DNA from: Plantago ovata
Lineage: Eukaryota; Streptophyta; Magnoliopsida; Lamiales; Plantaginaceae
Assembly (NCBI GenBank): GCA_028274465.1
Contig: CM051456.1
Coordinates: 108,103,348 to 108,167,347, forward strand
DNA: 64,000 nt
Direction: 5' to 3'
The notes under the pieces are model-generated. The model searched no databases. It was not told the origin of the DNA and was given only the letters and a program-made list of their open reading frames with translations. Of this stretch, positions 58,828 through 64,000 are shown piece by piece. Positions within the stretch are counted from its first letter, which is position 1. Every line of letters begins with the position of its first letter. The position numbers were made by a program, and so were the translations under genes.

Positions 58828-59400
58828 AACCACTTGGACCATTTTTTTTTCTGTCTGAATAAATTATCCACTTTAGTTAGAATATACTGTACAGTACTAA
58901 ACAACAATTAATTTTAATTCTGTGATATAATTTGAACTGTTTTTAAAGCTCAAATTTATAGGAAGGTATAAATTTAATCATTTATAATAATTCTCTAATA
59001 TTCACAATGAACAAATAATTTTGTAAATAAGTTTGTTCCGATTTTGAATTTTCTTGTAATTATCTCTAGCATCTCTTGTGCTCTTTCATTAATAAAATTG
59101 TTTGTTTTTTCAAAAAAAAAAAAAAAAAACAATTGTAATGATATTATGAGAGTGGAATCACTAACATATTTTCATAATATAATTTTGAGTTTCTTCCATT
59201 TTGATTTGAAATAATTAATTTTGTAAAACAATGTAAGCAGAAACAAAGTTGGTAACGGATAGTTACCCAAATATTCAACTATGCACTTTTTGTTTAGAAT
59301 ATAATTTTCCGTATATTGTATTGGTATTCGTTTTAACTATTAATCCAATCGAATATTTTCATACCAATTTTTAGAATAGATATTAGTTGATCAGATGTCT
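58828..59400. other. Intergenic DNA, possible tail fragment
   Basis: AT-rich. An A run at 59111-59129 after tcattaataaaattgtttgttttttc may be the poly(A) of another short retroposed tail, but its left limit is not visible. Confidence 0.35.
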
Positions 59401-59803
59401 TTGCTAGCATGTACGTACTATCAAGTATTGGTGCCTTTTCTCTCTTGTTTCATTTGGGTGGTGGCTTTAAGTTCTTTCAAGAGTTGAAGCTTGTTGTATG
59501 GTTTCGGTAGATTTCTTCTTGTTTTGGTGCTACTACGTGATCTAGCTTCACGACCCTCATTGTGCTCCGAGGTCGCTCAGGCTTGTGACAAAATTCTTAA
59601 TAATCTACGTTCTTTGAGATTTTTTTGGAAGCCTTTAGGCCTTTTGTTTGTTGTTAGTAGGTGATTGGGAAGTTTAGCCTAGAGGTTGAGAACTTTGTAT
59701 TTTGTTGGAGGTCTCTTTTTTTCTTCTTGTAATTTGGAACCATGATCAAGCATTTCTTATACTACGAGTGTTTGATGAAATTTTTTTTACCGTTTAAAAA
59801 AAA
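59401..59803 (+). mobile_element. LINE 3' tail
   Basis: A GT-rich stretch ending catttcttatactacgagtgtttgatgaaattttttttaccgtttaaaaaaaa. The end shares the catttcttat and ccgttta signatures of the 41.1 kb tail. I found no clear TSD, so the left limit is approximate. Confidence 0.5.
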
Positions 59804-61090
<1,287 letters not shown>

Positions 61091-62990
61091 TAAGTGCACA
61101 TAGAGCTTCCTCGATGTTAGAGACAGTTATGTATTTGAAAGGCATATTACCCTCCATAAAACCTGTCAAATTCATAATCTACTCTTCCACGTTCATAGGA
61201 ACACCACCAAAATAAATATGGCACTTAGCAAAGTTAGGTTCCAATCCAGTTTCATCAGATAAGTCTTGAAACTGCTTCATCAACAACTGTACTGAAAATG
61301 TATCTCCCCTAGTAAACAGTAACAAGTCATCGGCGAAACAAATAATAATTAACCCAAACTTCTCACATCTAAGATGCATATTAAAATCAAGATTAACTCT
61401 CAGCAATTGCATTTTCCTATACAAATGCTTGATGCGGGAAATAATCTTCTCCACTTGAGGTTGGCACATATGTACGGATAATTTACGAGTCGCCAAGGGA
61501 ACCGCAAGACACTTGAAAAGGTAATTTGCCAATCTCAAAACCAATCAGTCATACAATGGCACCCTGCACCTGTCGATCTACTCGCCCAAAGTAAATGTTG
61601 CACTATGAATATGCATAAAACTATTGGAATTCTCTCGCAAGCAATTCCACAGGTCTTCATCGCCCCAACAAAACAATAATAAATCATCCGCAACACATAG
61701 ATTTATCATGTCCACTCTCTCACACTTGGGATGATATTTAAGTTCGGGTCCAACTTCAACTTTTGGAGTTTCCTGTGGAGATACTCCATGAACAAGACAA
61801 ACAGAAGAGGTGATATAGGATCACCTTGTTGGATGCCTCGTTTTGCCTTTAGTATTATGTTGGGACTACCATTCACCAGATAACTATATGACACAGTTCA
61901 CATACAAATCATCACCCATCGAACAAATTGTGAAGGAAAGTTCATCTCAATCATTATATCCTCCAAGGCTTCCCAATCCACCGTATCATAGGTGTTTTCT
62001 ATTTGAATCATACATCTAGGTGATACACATTTTCTCGGATAGCCTTTTATGTAAGAAAGTTGATTAGCTGTCATCAACCATACAATTAATCACTGCACTG
62101 AGCCTCTTTGTAATAACGTTTTAGATAATTTTATAAACTGTAGTACAACATAATATGAGTCTCATGGCTTTTATTCTCTTTCCATCTTTAGTCTTAGGGA
62201 TCAAAGTCACTAGTGTGAAATTTATAGCACTATATATATGTTCATTATGGAAGAAATCCCTTACTGCACTCATAACCTCCTCCTTGATGATAGCCCAACT
62301 GGCCTTGAAAATTTTGGCACTATATCTATATCCATCAATCCCAAGCGCTTTAGAGTCATCAATGTCTTGCAGAGCCTATCAAATTTCAACATATGTTACA
62401 AAAGCTATTAAACTCTCACCTTGTATATAAGTGAGCTGATTTCCACCCCTCTTAACTTCTAAGTCAATACTGAGTCGACTTGGCAATGAAGAACCAACCA
62501 GATTTTTGTAAAATCTACATTTTCTATGGCATCTTCAGTGGTTAAGACATGTCCCAGATCATTTTCCAATATACTAATGCCCATTTGCATTTGTTTTCCC
62601 CTCACCATGGCATGGAAATACGCGTAGTTGCCATCTCCAAGTTTGAGCCAATTTGCCTTAGCTCTTTGATGTAACAGTTTTTTTTCATTAGTCCTCAAGA
62701 GTAGTAACTTTGTAGTACATGTTTTCTCCTTTAGGATCAGTTTTGGATTTATCCGGTCCACTTTTAGACAATTTTTGTATGATTTCCAGTTTAGTCCTAA
62801 CAGTATCAACTTGCTGCCCCATGCCAGTAAAATCCTTTCCCAAGATTCTAAGGGTGGGTTGTCGTGTCTTGAATTTGTTCCACTCCACAAACATTGGCCG
62901 ACCACAAATATTATAAGGAAATATTGTTCTAAGGTCCAAGATTCGTTGACAATTTTGCACCGAGTCTGTACTTTTTATATCCATGCATCT
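61091..62990 (-). pseudogene. Rearranged LINE reverse transcriptase remnant
   Basis: On the minus strand, starting near 62990, are a LINE linker region (WLKLGDGNYAYFHAMVRGK), an early RT block (LIPKTKDGKRIKAMRLILCC with frame changes), RGIQQGDPISPLLFVLFMEYL at about 61850, and VADDLLLFCWGDE at about 61700-61640. Then come LAVPLATRKLSVHMCQP at about 61500, and FADDLLLFTRGDTFSVQLL at about 61340. The catalytic ADDLLLF motif appears twice, and the second copy follows a segment that normally lies after it, so the remnant is rearranged. Stops and frameshifts are many. Confidence 0.78.
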
Positions 62991-64000
62991 AGGTCTGAAA
63001 GCTTATAATTAGGTCTTCAATTATACGAAATATTGCAACTAGCTCCAACAGCTAGTACTGAGCTAGTCTGACTTGGTCTGCTGAATGGTAGACAACCCAC
63101 TTTTTTGGCCCAGTTACAATAGTTGGCCTATTCACATTATTCGGACGGACGGATTCAGCTAATTCCATAAAACATATATTTCCTTTATATCCCCAAACCA
63201 TTTCAAATTTCAAATCCTCTAATCAAAATCGAGAATCCCCAAATCGGCTACACCATTGAAATCATCTGCTGAGCCAGCAATCTCCTCAAAGTTGACGTCT
63301 TGGTTAAGATTCATTCTTCAGGAGTGGCTCTGCAACCATATAAATTTCTTGGTTAACATTCATCTTTCTGGAGTGGATCTGCAACCATATAAATTGATTA
63401 TGGACAATTGATTATACTCTAATTAAAACCCAAACAAGAAAATTTTCAAACTGGTTGCAGATCCACATTACTTCAAAAAGGAGAGGAAAAGAGGAAGGGA
63501 GAGGGACAGAGTGGTTTACCGGTGGCCGGTGGAGCATTAGGATTCCCGGTTACCGGCGATGCCTTCATCCACACCGCGTCGATCTCACCCACTGCCTCTA
63601 CCTCTACTCTCACCCCCATTTGTACATCATCACATAATGGATAGGAAGGTTACTAGATGAATGCTAATATAGAAAGGGAAAAACCGTCAACACCAAATTT
63701 CATTTCAGCTAGGGTTTAGTTTATCACTTCCCTCATGTCCGTTATCTTCTTCATCATCATCATCTCCCATCTCCCACTCGCTAGATGGATGGGGCCCTCC
63801 AGATTCCACCGCCGCCACTGTCCCCTTCGCCCCTTTCTCCCGCTCCGAGAAGCTCCGCCTTCGTCAATCTCACCAGTCAACACCTCCATGGCCGCAGGAC
63901 GCTTTGCTGTTTCAGATCTGGGAGTTGCGCGGTGGTGGGGTGATGATTTTGCCGTGGTCTGATGGGGTGCGGTGCAAGTGCAAAGGAGGAGGATATACGG
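62991..64000. other. Window-edge intergenic region, possible gene start not resolved
   Basis: Contains a tandem repeat at about 63298-63398. From about 63470 the sequence becomes GC-richer (ctccacctccatggccgcagg) and could be the leader or first exon of a gene running off the window. The ORFs at 63455-63637 and 63735-63962 have no recognisable domain, so I make no call. Confidence 0.35.
63298..63398 (+). repeat. Two-copy tandem repeat (about 50 bp)
   Basis: tcttggttaa(g/c)attcat(t/c)..ttc(a/t)ggagtgg(c/a)tctgcaaccatataaatt occurs twice in tandem. Confidence 0.85.

Noticed and set aside
63735-63962. 75-residue ORF at the window edge
   Set aside because: No domain and no clear start context. 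It could be part of a first exon, but the sequence stops too soon to judge.

Overview
This window is nuclear DNA from a flowering plant, most likely a eudicot. The evidence is AT-rich sequence, GT-AG introns, plant-only gene families (EXO70 expansion, CC-type glutaredoxin, Ole e 1/extensin, plant MORC, SAUR) and a dense layer of plant transposons. I cannot name the species.

Five host genes stand out. (1) 785-2788 (+): a single-exon EXO70 exocyst subunit, probably of the C-like group. (2) 28579-28998 (+): a ROXY-type CC-glutaredoxin with a CCMC active site and an ALWL C-terminus. (3) 32739-33801 (+): a two-exon secreted Ole e 1 protein with a proline-rich tail. (4) 34287-38533 (-): a 16-exon MORC ATPase of the MORC4/7 type; its exon 2/exon 3 junction does not keep frame as read. 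(5) 56690-57196 (+): a single-exon SAUR protein with two overlapping short upstream ORFs. They are unrelated in function and form no cluster or pathway.

Most of the rest is transposable-element DNA, and many insertions can be delimited by target-site duplications (TSDs). They are: three hAT-type elements (3226-3829, 8995-9471, 43464-44024, 8-bp TSDs); Stowaway MITEs (4067-4526, 5042-5254, 27467-27980, 29764-30089, plus a fragment near 12.1 kb); an Emigrant-like MITE (47015-47124); two related, equally long (about 4.29 kb) CACTA elements with decayed TnpA/Transposase_24-like genes (6931-11217 and 49213-53507); a Mutator-like element with a 9-bp TSD and one long ORF (22895-24892); a Cassandra-like 5S-bearing solo LTR (12655-12959) inside a LINE; several LINEs (12.4-14.2, 14.5-20.7, 39.7-40.5 and 61.1-63.0 kb) and many short LINE 3' tails; two tRNA-like SINEs; and TRIM/LTR remnants near 44.4-44.9 kb.

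The best structural stories are nested. The Cassandra solo LTR splits a LINE reading frame that closes perfectly when the LTR and one 5-bp TSD are removed. A SINE with a 16-bp TSD sits inside a Stowaway element. A hAT MITE sits inside the first CACTA element. The second CACTA element sits in one copy of a roughly 1-kb tandem duplication whose other copy preserves the empty target site. I found no convincing undescribed host pathway. The most novel-looking items are the repeat conserved in an intron of both CACTA elements, the transposase-less MULE ORF, and the GATC-rich foldback hAT elements.
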